From Pigmentiphaga sp. NML080357 (GTDB lineage Bacteria; Pseudomonadota; Gammaproteobacteria; Burkholderiales; Burkholderiaceae_B): DNA of 64,000 bases. This document shows positions 13,135 through 22,107 of this stretch, one piece after another (within the stretch, counting starts at the first letter, position 1; each line of letters begins with the position of its first letter). Under the pieces are notes generated by a model. It was not told the origin of the DNA. It worked only from the letters and a program-made list of their open reading frames with translations, and searched no databases. A program made the translations under genes and the position numbers. The stretch covers positions 62,001-126,000 of the forward strand of contig NZ_NINW01000048.1 of assembly GCF_002188465.1 (NCBI RefSeq), read 5' to 3'.

Positions 13135-15222
13135 ATGCAGACGATCGCCGATCGATTGCTGCCCGGCCGGCCGTTTCCGCTCGGGGCGCAGTGCGACGGA
13201 ATGGGAGTGAATTTCGCGGTGTTCTCGGCGAACGCCACCCGGATCGAGCTGTGTCTGTTCGACGAGTCGGGACGCAAGGAACTCCAGCGCATGCCGCTGC
13301 CCGAATGCACCAACGAGGTCTGGCACGGCTACCTTCCGCGCGCGGGCCCGGGCCTGGTCTATGGCTACCGCGCCTTCGGCCCTTACGAGCCACAGCACGG
13401 GCACCGCTTCAACCCCCACAAGCTGCTGCTGGATCCCTATGCGCGCAAGCTTATAGGGACGCTGCGCTGGACCGATGCCTTGAACGGCTATCGGGGAGAA
13501 GACCGGGGCATGGATCGCCGCGACAGCGCGGCCGCGATGCCCAAGTGCGTCGTGGTGGACGACGCCTTCGACTGGCACGGCGACCAGCGGCCCGAATGGC
13601 CGTGGGGCCAGACCATGATCTATGAGGCCCACGTGCGCGGCCTGTCCATGCTGCGCGAGGATCTGCGGCCCATCGAGCGCGGTACCTTCCAGGCCCTCAC
13701 GGACCGCAAGCTCATCGATCATCTGCTGGCGCTGGGCGTGACGTCCATCGAACTGCTGCCCATCCACGCGCACGTCAACGACCGCTTCCTGGTCGAACGC
13801 GGCCTGCGCAACTATTGGGGCTACAGCACCCTGGGCTTCTTCGCGCCCGAGGCCTCCTACCTGTCCCGAAACAACCTCGACGAGATCCGCGTGGCGGTCC
13901 GGAACCTCCACGCCGCCGGCATAGAGGTCATTCTCGACGTGGTCTACAACCATACGTGCGAAGCCAGCGAAACAGGACCCACCTTGTCCTGGCGCGGCCT
14001 CGACAACGCCAGCTATTACCGCCTGGTGCCCGGCGACGAACGCCACTACATCAACGACACCGGCTGCGGCAACACCCTCAACCTGTCGCATCCGCGCGTG
14101 CTGCAGATGGTCATGGACTCCCTGCGCTACTGGGCCAATGCGTTCCACGTGGATGGCTTCCGGTTCGACCTTGGGGTGACGCTGGGACGGGAGGAGGGCG
14201 GGTTCGACCCGGGTGCGGGGTTCTTCGATGCCTTGCTGCAGGACCCGGTGCTGTCGCGGCTGAAGCTGATTTCCGAACCCTGGGACATCGGGCCCGACGG
14301 CTATCACGTAGGGCACCATCCACCGGGATTCGCCGAATGGAACGACCGCTTCCGCGACGCGGTGCGCCGGTTCTGGCGTGGCGACGAAGGGCAGCGGCCC
14401 GATCTGGCCACCCGGCTGGCCGGCTCGGGCGATCTTTTCAACCGGCGCCACCGCAAGACCTGGGCTTCGGTGAACTTCGTCACCGCGCACGACGGTTTCA
14501 CGCTGGCGGACCTGGTCAGCTACGCGCACAAGCACAACGAGGCCAACGGCGAAGAGGGCCGCGACGGGCACAACGAGAACTACAGCAGCAACTGGGGCGT
14601 GGAGGGGCCGACGTCCGATCCGGCGGTCCTCGCCACCCGCGCGGCCGTGGCCCGCGCCATGCTGCTGACCCTATTCTGTTCGCACGGCACGCCGATGCTG
14701 CTGGGCGGCGACGAGTTCGGCCGCACCCAGCTCGGCAACAACAACGCCTATTGCCAGGACAACGAAGTGTCGTGGCTGGACTGGCGGCTGGCCGAATCGG
14801 AAGCGGGCAGGGCGATGGCCGCGTTCGTGTCGCGGCTGGCCGCGCTGCGCCACGATTACCCCTCCCTGCGCCATGAGCGTTTCATGGTGAACAATCATTT
14901 CGTCGCCGAAGACCTGCCCGAGATCGCCTGGTTCGACGAGCACGGGGAACATATCTGGGACGACGCCTGGAACGATCCGCACCGCCGCACCCTGGTACTG
15001 CGCCGGGCGGTGCGGCAGAACGAGACGATCGAGGCAACGCTGCTCATGATCAATGGCAACGGGCACGCCGTTGCCTTCGCGTTGCCGCCTTCGACCATGC
15101 GCTGGCGCATGCTGATCGATAGTGCGCGGCCCGATTTGCCCGAAGCGGATTTGACCCGGCAATCGATCGAGCTCGAGCCCCGCAGCGCGGTATTGCTGGG
15201 ATGCAGGATGGACGCACCATGA
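13135..15222 (+). CDS. glgX: Glycogen debranching enzyme GlgX
   Basis: GlgX hydrolyses alpha-1,6 branches of phosphorylase-trimmed or short-branched glucan. The 695-residue product has an N-terminal CBM48 module (GVNFAVFSANATRIELCLFD) and a GH13 barrel. Its nucleophile is in DGFRFDLGVTLGRE (D345), the acid/base in LISEPWDIGPDGYHVG (E381) and the third acid in VTAHDGFTLADLVSY (D453). The long KHNEANGEEGRDGHNENYSSN stretch is typical of isoamylase/GlgX proteins. Its products are linear malto-oligosaccharides, the substrate of TreY further down the cluster. A repeat-bearing spacer of 166 bp separates it from treZ. Confidence 0.95.
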   Translation: MQTIADRLLPGRPFPLGAQCDGMGVNFAVFSANATRIELCLFDESGRKELQRMPLPECTNEVWHGYLPRAGPGLVYGYRAFGPYEPQHGHRFNPHKLLLDPYARKLIGTLRWTDALNGYRGEDRGMDRRDSAAAMPKCVVVDDAFDWHGDQRPEWPWGQTMIYEAHVRGLSMLREDLRPIERGTFQALTDRKLIDHLLALGVTSIELLPIHAHVNDRFLVERGLRNYWGYSTLGFFAPEASYLSRNNLDEIRVAVRNLHAAGIEVILDVVYNHTCEASETGPTLSWRGLDNASYYRLVPGDERHYINDTGCGNTLNLSHPRVLQMVMDSLRYWANAFHVDGFRFDLGVTLGREEGGFDPGAGFFDALLQDPVLSRLKLISEPWDIGPDGYHVGHHPPGFAEWNDRFRDAVRRFWRGDEGQRPDLATRLAGSGDLFNRRHRKTWASVNFVTAHDGFTLADLVSYAHKHNEANGEEGRDGHNENYSSNWGVEGPTSDPAVLATRAAVARAMLLTLFCSHGTPMLLGGDEFGRTQLGNNNAYCQDNEVSWLDWRLAESEAGRAMAAFVSRLAALRHDYPSLRHERFMVNNHFVAEDLPEIAWFDEHGEHIWDDAWNDPHRRTLVLRRAVRQNETIEATLLMINGNGHAVAFALPPSTMRWRMLIDSARPDLPEADLTRQSIELEPRSAVLLGCRMDAP

Positions 15223-15235
15223 AGAATTACCCTCT

Positions 15236-15391
15236 CACGCTCCGCCCACTTCGTGGGGTCGCTGCCCCCCGGGGGGGCGTTTTTTATCTTGGGACGGCCC
15301 GGCGATGGGGAATCGCCCCCACGCTCCGCCCACTTCGTGGGGTCGCTGCCCCCCGGGGGGGCGTTTTTCATCTTGGGACGGCCCGGCGATG
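15236..15391 (+). repeat. Tandem direct repeat (2 x ~72 bp, period 84) between glgX and treZ
   Basis: Copies at 15236-15307 and 15320-15391 differ by a single base (T6A versus T5CA in the T run). Each carries CACTTCGTGGGGTCGCTG, then the near-perfect palindrome C6G7 followed by CGTTTTT, then ATCTTGGGACGGCCCGGCGATG. The second copy ends in the ATG used by treZ. The GC palindrome plus T run looks like an intrinsic terminator, but both copies sit inside an otherwise tightly packed cluster. The sequence resembles GC-rich intergenic repeats common in this bacterial group. Confidence 0.85.
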
Positions 15392-17179
15392 AAAAAAAAC
15401 CTTCCCGATAAATTCGGTGCCCGCCTGCTCCGGCCGGACCGTACCCGTTTCAGGCTGTGGGCGCCGGGCCGGAAGGAGGCATACGTGGAGCTGGAGCCGG
15501 GTCGCGCCGACGCCACCCGGATACCCATGCAGGCCAAGAAGGAAGGCTGGTTCGAGGCCGAAGCCGCGTGCGGCGCCGGCACCCGCTATCGCTATTGCTT
15601 CGAAGACGGCCTGTCCGTTCCCGACCCCGCCTCGCGCATGCAGGACGGCGATGTACACGATGCCAGCGTGGTGGTCGACCCATCCGCCTACCGTTGGCGG
15701 CATACCCGCTGGCGGGGACGGCCGTGGAGCGAGGCGGTCATTTACGAGCTGCACGCCGGCGCGCTGGGTGGCTTCGAGGGAGTGCGCGCGCAATTGCCGC
15801 GGCTTGCCAAGCTGGGCATTACCGCGGTCGAGCTCATGCCCATCGCCGATTTCCCGGGAGGGAGGAATTGGGGCTACGACGGCGTGCTGCCCTATGCGCC
15901 GGATCGCGCCTATGGCAGCCCCGAAGCGCTCAAGGCCTTGATCGACGATGCCCATGGCCTGGGCCTGATGGTATTCCTGGACGTGGTCTACAACCATTTC
16001 GGCCCCGACGGCAATTACCTGCACGCCTATGCCCCGTCCTTTTTCCGCGAGGATGTACAGACGCCGTGGGGGCCGGCCATAGATTTCCGGCGCAGGCCGG
16101 TGCGTGAATTCTTTACCGGCAATGCCATGTACTGGTTGCACGAATTCCGCTTCGACGGCTTGCGCCTGGATGCCGTGCATGCGATTTCCGAGCAGGATTG
16201 GCTGGAGGAAATGGCGAGCGATGTGCGCCAGGCCATAGACCGGCAGCGGCAGGTGCACCTGGTGATCGAGCATGACGGCAACGCCGTGTCGCTGCTCGAG
16301 CACGAGTTCGACGCCCAGTGGAACGACGATGGCCATCACGTGCTGCACCGGCTGCTGACCGACGAGAACCAGGGCTATTACCGCGACTACGACGACCAGC
16401 CGGCGGCGTTGCTGGCGCGGTGCCTCGCGGAAGGATTCGTCTACCAGGGCGAGCCGTCGGCCCATCGCGATGGCAAGCCGCGCGGCAAGCCGTCGGCCCA
16501 CCTGCCGCCCACCAGTTTCGTGCTGTTCCTGCAGAACCATGACCAGATCGGTAATCGCGCGCTGGGCGAACGCCTCCGAACATTGGCTCGCGTGCGCGGA
16601 CGGACGCAGGCGTTGAGGGCGGCGATCGCGCTGGTCCTGCTGTCGCCGCAAATACCGTTGATTTTCATGGGCGAGGAGTACGGCGTGGAAACGCCGTTCC
16701 TGTATTTCACCAGCCACGGTCCGGAGCTGGCGCAGGCGGTCAGGGAAGGGCGGCGCAAGGAGTTCGCCAGTTTCGAAGCCTTCGCGGACGGTACGGGCGC
16801 GGAGATCCCCGATCCCAACGAAGCGTCCACCTTCGAGGCGTCCCGCGAGGGATTGTTCGAGGCCGAGGGCGATTGGCATGCTTATTACCAGGCGTTGTTG
16901 CGCTGCCGGCGCGAGGCCCTCATGCCGCACCTGGATGCCGCGCGCGCGATCGGGGCGCGCGCGCTGGGGCCGCAGGCCGTGGAGGCGCGCTGGAGCCTGG
17001 GCGACGGCCGGACACTGGCGATCCATGCCAATTTCGGCGAACAGGCGGTGGCAGCCACCGCTCCGGCCGACTCGGCCGGCCTGCTGTTCGAGAGCCGGCC
17101 GGACGCGGCACGCCGCTTGCGGGAGGGCTGGCTGGACCCGGCATGCACGGTCGCATGGATGGAGGCAGGAACGCCATGA
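15389..17179 (+). CDS. treZ: Malto-oligosyltrehalose trehalohydrolase TreZ
   Basis: TreZ releases trehalose from the maltooligosyl-trehalose made by TreY. The product of 596 residues has an N-terminal CBM48-like module (RTRFRLWAPGRKEAYVELE) and a GH13 barrel: YNHFGPDGNYL, nucleophile region DGLRLDAVHAI (D261), HLVIEHDGN (E294) and LQNHDQIGNRA (D385). The start at 15389 gives MKKNLPDKFG and lies at the end of the second tandem repeat. The open frame continues upstream through the repeat, but that part has no family similarity, so I exclude it. Its 3' end overlaps malQ by 4 bp (ATGA). Confidence 0.94.
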   Translation: MKKNLPDKFGARLLRPDRTRFRLWAPGRKEAYVELEPGRADATRIPMQAKKEGWFEAEAACGAGTRYRYCFEDGLSVPDPASRMQDGDVHDASVVVDPSAYRWRHTRWRGRPWSEAVIYELHAGALGGFEGVRAQLPRLAKLGITAVELMPIADFPGGRNWGYDGVLPYAPDRAYGSPEALKALIDDAHGLGLMVFLDVVYNHFGPDGNYLHAYAPSFFREDVQTPWGPAIDFRRRPVREFFTGNAMYWLHEFRFDGLRLDAVHAISEQDWLEEMASDVRQAIDRQRQVHLVIEHDGNAVSLLEHEFDAQWNDDGHHVLHRLLTDENQGYYRDYDDQPAALLARCLAEGFVYQGEPSAHRDGKPRGKPSAHLPPTSFVLFLQNHDQIGNRALGERLRTLARVRGRTQALRAAIALVLLSPQIPLIFMGEEYGVETPFLYFTSHGPELAQAVREGRRKEFASFEAFADGTGAEIPDPNEASTFEASREGLFEAEGDWHAYYQALLRCRREALMPHLDAARAIGARALGPQAVEARWSLGDGRTLAIHANFGEQAVAATAPADSAGLLFESRPDAARRLREGWLDPACTVAWMEAGTP

Positions 17180-19284
17180 GCTCGCCCGATCACGACCTCG
17201 AACGCTTGGCCGGCGCCGCCGGCATCGCGGTGCATTGGAAAGACGCCATGGGGCGGCACCACGCCGTGGCGCCCGACGTGTTGCGTACCATGCTGACCGA
17301 GTTCGGCCTGGAAGCCGACACGCCGGCCCAGATCTCGGCAAGCCTCGCCTTTCTTACGGGGCCCGGGAACGAGGAGACGCCCGCCCTGAAGACGGCGTTG
17401 CAAGGCGAGGCCATCGAGCTGCCATGGCCCGGTGCCGAGCCGGAAATGCCCTTTCGCCTGGTGTTCGAGGACGGCGCCGGTTGCGACGGGGTGGCTCGCC
17501 GCGGACATGCCGGTGTCCTGACGCTGCCCGGCATCGCGCGGCCCGGCTATCACACTTTGCTGATCGGTGGCGCCACCTGCACGGTGGCGGTCGCGCCGCG
17601 GCGGTGCTTTGCGGCCGGCGACGCGCTGCACCGCGAGCATGGACGGATCTGGGCGCTGGGGGCGCAGCTCTACAGCCTGCGGCGCGAGGCCGCAGCGGCG
17701 GGAGCGGGTTTCGGCGATTTCACGGCCCTGCAGCGGCTTGCCGAGCAAGCCGCGGCGCAAGGCGCAGCCGCGGTGGCCGTCAGCCCGATGCATGCGATGT
17801 TCAGCGCCGACCCGACCCGCTACAGTCCCTACGCACCGTCGAGCCGGTTGTTCCTGAACGTGTTGTACGTCGATCCGGCCGCAGTCTTCGGCGCACACGC
17901 GCTGGCCGCCGTGACCGCCAAGGGGCTGGGCGACGAACTGGCCCGCCTGGCCGACCTGGACCTGGTCGACTGGCCCGCCGCCGGCCGGGCCAAGCTCGCG
18001 ATATTGCACGCCTTGTTCGACGACTTCCCGCGCAATGTGGATGCCCGGGCCTACGAGGATTTTCTGGCGTTCGAGCGCGAGGGCGGGCCATCGCTGCAGG
18101 CGCATGCGCGTTTCGAGGCCGTCCATGCCTGGCGAGTGGCCGAGACCGGCGACCGCGCCGGATGGCGCCACTGGCCCGCGGCATTCCGGTCGCCGGACAG
18201 TCCCGACGTGGAGCGGTTCGCCCGGCACCACGAGCGCGAAGTGCGCTTTCATCTGTTCCTCCAGTGGCTGGCGGCGCGCGGCTTGGCGGGCGCCCAGTCC
18301 GCGGCGCGGGCCGCCGGCATGCCCATAGGCCTGATCTCCGATCTGGCCGTCGGGACGGATCCCTCGGGCAGCCATGCCTGGACGCGGCAGGAGGAAGTAC
18401 TCTCGAGGCTGTCGCCAGGTGCTCCTCCCGACGTCTTCAACCCCAAGGGCCAGGCCTGGGGGCTGACGGCTTTCTCGCCGCGCGCGCTGCGGGCCCGGGG
18501 CTATCGCGCCTTCATCGAACTGCTGCGCGCGAGCCTGGCGCACGCCGGCGGGGTGCGCATCGACCACGCGCTGGGGCTGTCGCGGATGTGGCTGGTGCCC
18601 GAGGGCGCGTCCCCGGCCGAAGGGGCGTACGTGAGCTATCCGTTCGAGGACATGATGCGCCTGATCGCGCTGGAGTCGTGGCGTTATCGCGCCATCGTCG
18701 TCGGCGAGAACCTGGGCACGGTTCCCGAGGGCTTCAATGCGCAGATCGAGGAGGCAGGCATGCTCGGCATGGACGTGCTGTGGTTCACGCGCGAAGGCGA
18801 TTGGCCCGGCGCGCCGTTCCGGCTGCCGGCGGACTGGTCTTCGCATGCGCTCGCCACCACCACCACGCACGACCTGCCGACGGTGGCCGGGTGGTGGCGC
18901 GGCACGGACATCCATTGGCGCGAGCGGCTGGGCCTGTTGGCCGAAGGCAGCAGCGGCGACTCGCAGATGGCCGAGCGCACCCTGGACCGGTCGCGGTTGT
19001 GGCAGGACCTCCACCGCGCCGGACTGGTCGGAGCAGAGGAGCCGGTTCCCGAGCAGGCGCCCGTGGCGGCGGTGCTCGGCTTCGTGGCCGCGACCCCCGC
19101 ACCCTTGCTGCTGGTGCCGCTGGAAGACATGCTGGCGCTGGAAGACCAGCCCAACCTGCCGGGCACCATCGACGCCCATCCGAACTGGCGGCGGCGGATG
19201 CCGGTATCCGTGGAGTCCATGTTCGCGCAGCCCGAGGTGGCCGAGCGCGTGGCCGCGCTGACGCGGGCCAGGGGGGCGGCATGA
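17176..19284 (+). CDS. malQ: 4-alpha-glucanotransferase MalQ (amylomaltase)
   Basis: MalQ (GH77) disproportionates malto-oligosaccharides by moving glucan segments, lengthening short products for TreY and releasing glucose. The 702-residue length matches proteobacterial MalQ, which carry an N-terminal extension. Catalytic elements are VRIDHALGLSRMWLVP (D463), VVGENLGTVPEGF (E511) and TTHDLPTVAGWW (D566). The ATG overlaps the treZ stop and the gene's own stop overlaps the treY start (both ATGA), so translation of the three is probably coupled. Confidence 0.95.
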   Translation: MSSPDHDLERLAGAAGIAVHWKDAMGRHHAVAPDVLRTMLTEFGLEADTPAQISASLAFLTGPGNEETPALKTALQGEAIELPWPGAEPEMPFRLVFEDGAGCDGVARRGHAGVLTLPGIARPGYHTLLIGGATCTVAVAPRRCFAAGDALHREHGRIWALGAQLYSLRREAAAAGAGFGDFTALQRLAEQAAAQGAAAVAVSPMHAMFSADPTRYSPYAPSSRLFLNVLYVDPAAVFGAHALAAVTAKGLGDELARLADLDLVDWPAAGRAKLAILHALFDDFPRNVDARAYEDFLAFEREGGPSLQAHARFEAVHAWRVAETGDRAGWRHWPAAFRSPDSPDVERFARHHEREVRFHLFLQWLAARGLAGAQSAARAAGMPIGLISDLAVGTDPSGSHAWTRQEEVLSRLSPGAPPDVFNPKGQAWGLTAFSPRALRARGYRAFIELLRASLAHAGGVRIDHALGLSRMWLVPEGASPAEGAYVSYPFEDMMRLIALESWRYRAIVVGENLGTVPEGFNAQIEEAGMLGMDVLWFTREGDWPGAPFRLPADWSSHALATTTTHDLPTVAGWWRGTDIHWRERLGLLAEGSSGDSQMAERTLDRSRLWQDLHRAGLVGAEEPVPEQAPVAAVLGFVAATPAPLLLVPLEDMLALEDQPNLPGTIDAHPNWRRRMPVSVESMFAQPEVAERVAALTRARGAA

Positions 19285-21971
19285 CCCGGCCCGCCGCATC
19301 GCGGCGGAGCGCTCCTTCCGCCGCCGTGGCGCCGGGTGTGCCGCGCGCCACCGCGCGATTGCAGTTCCACGCCGGCTTCCCCTTCGAGGCCGCCATCGAG
19401 CAGGTCGATTACTTCGACGCCCTCGGCGTCAGTCACATCTATGCCTCGCCGATCACCCGCGCGCGGCCAGGGTCCATGCACGGCTACGACACCGTGGACT
19501 ACGAGACGGTGAGCCCCGAGCTGGGCGGCGAAGAGGGGTTGCGCCGCCTGGTGGAGCGGCTGCGCGCGCATGGCATGGGACTGATCATCGACGTGGTGCC
19601 CAACCACATGGGCGTGAGCCCCCACAACGCCTGGTGGTGGAGTGTGCTGCGGCTGGGGCGCCGCAGCCCCTATGCCGAGTTCTTCGACATCGATTGGGAA
19701 CCCGCCGACGCGGCGCTGTGCGGCAAGGTGCTGGCGCCGTTTCTGGGCGACCAGTACGGCCAGGTGCTCGCGGCCGGCCAGTTGTCTCTGCAGCGCGACG
19801 ACGAGACGGGCGAGTACGTCATTGCCTACTTTGACGCGCGCTTTCCGGTGGCGCCCGAATTCTCGGACGAGATCGCCGCCCAGCCGCCGGATGCCTACGA
19901 CGCATCGCAACTGCAGGGCCGGGCGCGCCTGCACGCGCTGCTCGAGCGCCAGCATTACCGGCTTGCCTGGTGGCGCACCGCAGCCGAGGAAATCAATTGG
20001 CGGCGGTTCTTCGAGATCAGCGACCTGATCGGCGTGCGGGTCGAGCGGGACGACACCCGCGAAGCCATCCACCGCCTGCCGTTCCGCTTGTATGCCGAGG
20101 GCCTGATCGACGGCATCCGCGTGGATCACATCGACGGGCTGGCCGACCCGGAGGGATATTGCCGCTATCTGCGCGAGAACCTGACCGCCCTCAATCCGCA
20201 ACGGCCTGCGGGCTGCCCGCGCGACGTGCCGTACATCGTGGTCGAGAAGATACTTGCCGCGGACGAACACTTGCCGGCCTCATGGCGTGTGCATGGCACC
20301 ACGGGCTACGACTTCATGAACGAAGTGGGCGCCTTGCTGCACGACCCGCAGGGCGAGCCGCGCCTGACGAGCCTGTGGCAATCCGTCTCGGGCGAGTCGC
20401 GGGGATTCCGTTCTCTCGTCCTGGAAGTGCGGCGCAAGCTCGTGGCGCAGAATTTCGCCGGCGAGTGCGACGCGCTCGTGTGCGTCCTGCACCGGATTGC
20501 GCGTGCCGACCTCGGCACGCGCGACTGGGGGCCACCCGCCATCAGAAGGGTACTGACCGAGCTGCTGGTGCATTTTCCCGTCTACCGCACCTATGTGGGC
20601 GGAACCTCGCCGCTCGCCGCCGACGAGGTGGCCATGAGCATTGCCTGCAAAGGCGCACGCCAGGCGCTCAGGCGGGCCGATCTCGGACTGCTGGAGCTGC
20701 TCGCGCAATGGCTGGGACATGCGCCGGATCCGGCCACCACGCCGGCGCTGCGGACGTGGCGCCGGGAGGCGATACGCCGCTTCCAGCAACTGACTGCCCC
20801 GTTGGCGGCCAAGTCGGTGGAGGACACGGGTTTCTATCGCTATGGACGGTTGTTGTCGCGCAACGAGGTCGGCGGCGATCCTGGCATGTTCTCGCTGGAC
20901 CTCGAGGGTTTCCACCGCAAGGTGCTGGCACGCGCCGCCCGACTGCCCGACGCCATGCTGGCGACTGCCACGCACGATCACAAGCGCGGCGAAGACACCC
21001 GGGCGCGTCTGGCGGTGCTCAGCGAGCTTGGCGATGAATGGCAGCGGCAGGTCGAGGTGTGGATGCGCCGGCACGAGGCGCTCAAGGCCAAGGAAGGGCC
21101 GCGTCCTGCAGCGGCGGACGAATACATGCTGTATCAGACGCTGTTCGGCGTCTGGCCGCTCGACCTGTTCATCGGCGACGAGGCGGGCGTCGCGTCGCTG
21201 GCGGAGCGGGTGGCCGAATGGCAAACCAAGTCGCTGCGCGAAGCCAAGCTGCGTTCGAGCTGGGTAACGCCCGCCGACGAGTACGAACAGGCCTGCGAGG
21301 CCTTCCTGCGCGCCGTGCTCGATCCGCGGCGCAACGGCCGCACGCTGCTGGAGCTGTCGGCCTTCGTCGCGCGCGCGGGCGCGGCCGGCGCCTTGAACAG
21401 CCTGGTCCAGGCCCTGTTGCGCCTGACCACGCCGGGCGTGCCCGACCTGTACCAAGGCACGGAATTCTGGGACTTCAGCCTGGTCGATCCCGACAACCGG
21501 CGGCCGGTGGACTACGAGCGTCGGCGCGCCGCGCTGCGGGGCGCCGCTGACAATGCCGACCTGATCGCCCGCTGGCGCGACGGCTGCATCAAGTTCGAGT
21601 TGATTCGCCGCGTATTGGCGCTGCGCCGGCGCGATCCCGAGCTTTTCCGCCGCGGCGACTATCTGCCGCTCGCGGTCCGCGGCGATGCCGAGGGGGCCGT
21701 GCTGGCCTACGTCCGCCGCTACCAGGACCGCATTGCGCTGGTGGTGGCACCGCATTGCGCCGCGGCGCTTGTGCTGGCGGCTTCGGGCTCTTCGCCGGTT
21801 CCCCACGTGCCGCCTCAGGCCTGGGGAGATACCGCGATCGACGTGTCCGGATTGGCGGTGGGCGACGCGCTGCGCAATGCGCTCGGCGGCCCCGATTGCA
21901 GCGTCGAGGGCGGCGCCGTCCGCGTGTCCGAAGCCCTGGCCGCTTTTCCTGTCGCCCTGATGTACGCCTGA
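19281..21971 (+). CDS. treY: Malto-oligosyltrehalose synthase TreY
   Basis: TreY isomerises the reducing-end alpha-1,4 bond of a maltodextrin to an alpha-1,1 bond, the first step of the TreY/TreZ trehalose route. The 896-residue protein starts with the family signature TARLQFHAGFPFEAAIEQVDYF (shown in part) and SPITRARPGSMHGYD. The barrel motifs are IIDVVPNHMGV, GIRVDHIDGLADP (D282), VVEKILAADEHLP (E322) and ATHDHKRGEDTRARL (D566). It is the last gene of the cluster; a 136-bp gap follows before the permease. Confidence 0.95.
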   Translation: MTRPAASRRSAPSAAVAPGVPRATARLQFHAGFPFEAAIEQVDYFDALGVSHIYASPITRARPGSMHGYDTVDYETVSPELGGEEGLRRLVERLRAHGMGLIIDVVPNHMGVSPHNAWWWSVLRLGRRSPYAEFFDIDWEPADAALCGKVLAPFLGDQYGQVLAAGQLSLQRDDETGEYVIAYFDARFPVAPEFSDEIAAQPPDAYDASQLQGRARLHALLERQHYRLAWWRTAAEEINWRRFFEISDLIGVRVERDDTREAIHRLPFRLYAEGLIDGIRVDHIDGLADPEGYCRYLRENLTALNPQRPAGCPRDVPYIVVEKILAADEHLPASWRVHGTTGYDFMNEVGALLHDPQGEPRLTSLWQSVSGESRGFRSLVLEVRRKLVAQNFAGECDALVCVLHRIARADLGTRDWGPPAIRRVLTELLVHFPVYRTYVGGTSPLAADEVAMSIACKGARQALRRADLGLLELLAQWLGHAPDPATTPALRTWRREAIRRFQQLTAPLAAKSVEDTGFYRYGRLLSRNEVGGDPGMFSLDLEGFHRKVLARAARLPDAMLATATHDHKRGEDTRARLAVLSELGDEWQRQVEVWMRRHEALKAKEGPRPAAADEYMLYQTLFGVWPLDLFIGDEAGVASLAERVAEWQTKSLREAKLRSSWVTPADEYEQACEAFLRAVLDPRRNGRTLLELSAFVARAGAAGALNSLVQALLRLTTPGVPDLYQGTEFWDFSLVDPDNRRPVDYERRRAALRGAADNADLIARWRDGCIKFELIRRVLALRRRDPELFRRGDYLPLAVRGDAEGAVLAYVRRYQDRIALVVAPHCAAALVLAASGSSPVPHVPPQAWGDTAIDVSGLAVGDALRNALGGPDCSVEGGAVRVSEALAAFPVALMYA

Positions 21972-22107
21972 GGCGGTCCGCCCCGCCTTCCCGGCTCGCT
22001 CCCCGTTTTTGCCGCCGTTGGCGCAAGACCACCCGCCACGCGGGCGGAACCTCTAAACTTGCGCTGCTTCACGTGGGCAAAATCAAATAATGCGAGGGAG
22101 TGTATCT

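Noticed and set aside
15236-15391. CRISPR-like array
   Set aside because: Only two copies at 84-bp period with a 12-bp spacer, and no cas genes; it is a tandem duplication of an intergenic element.
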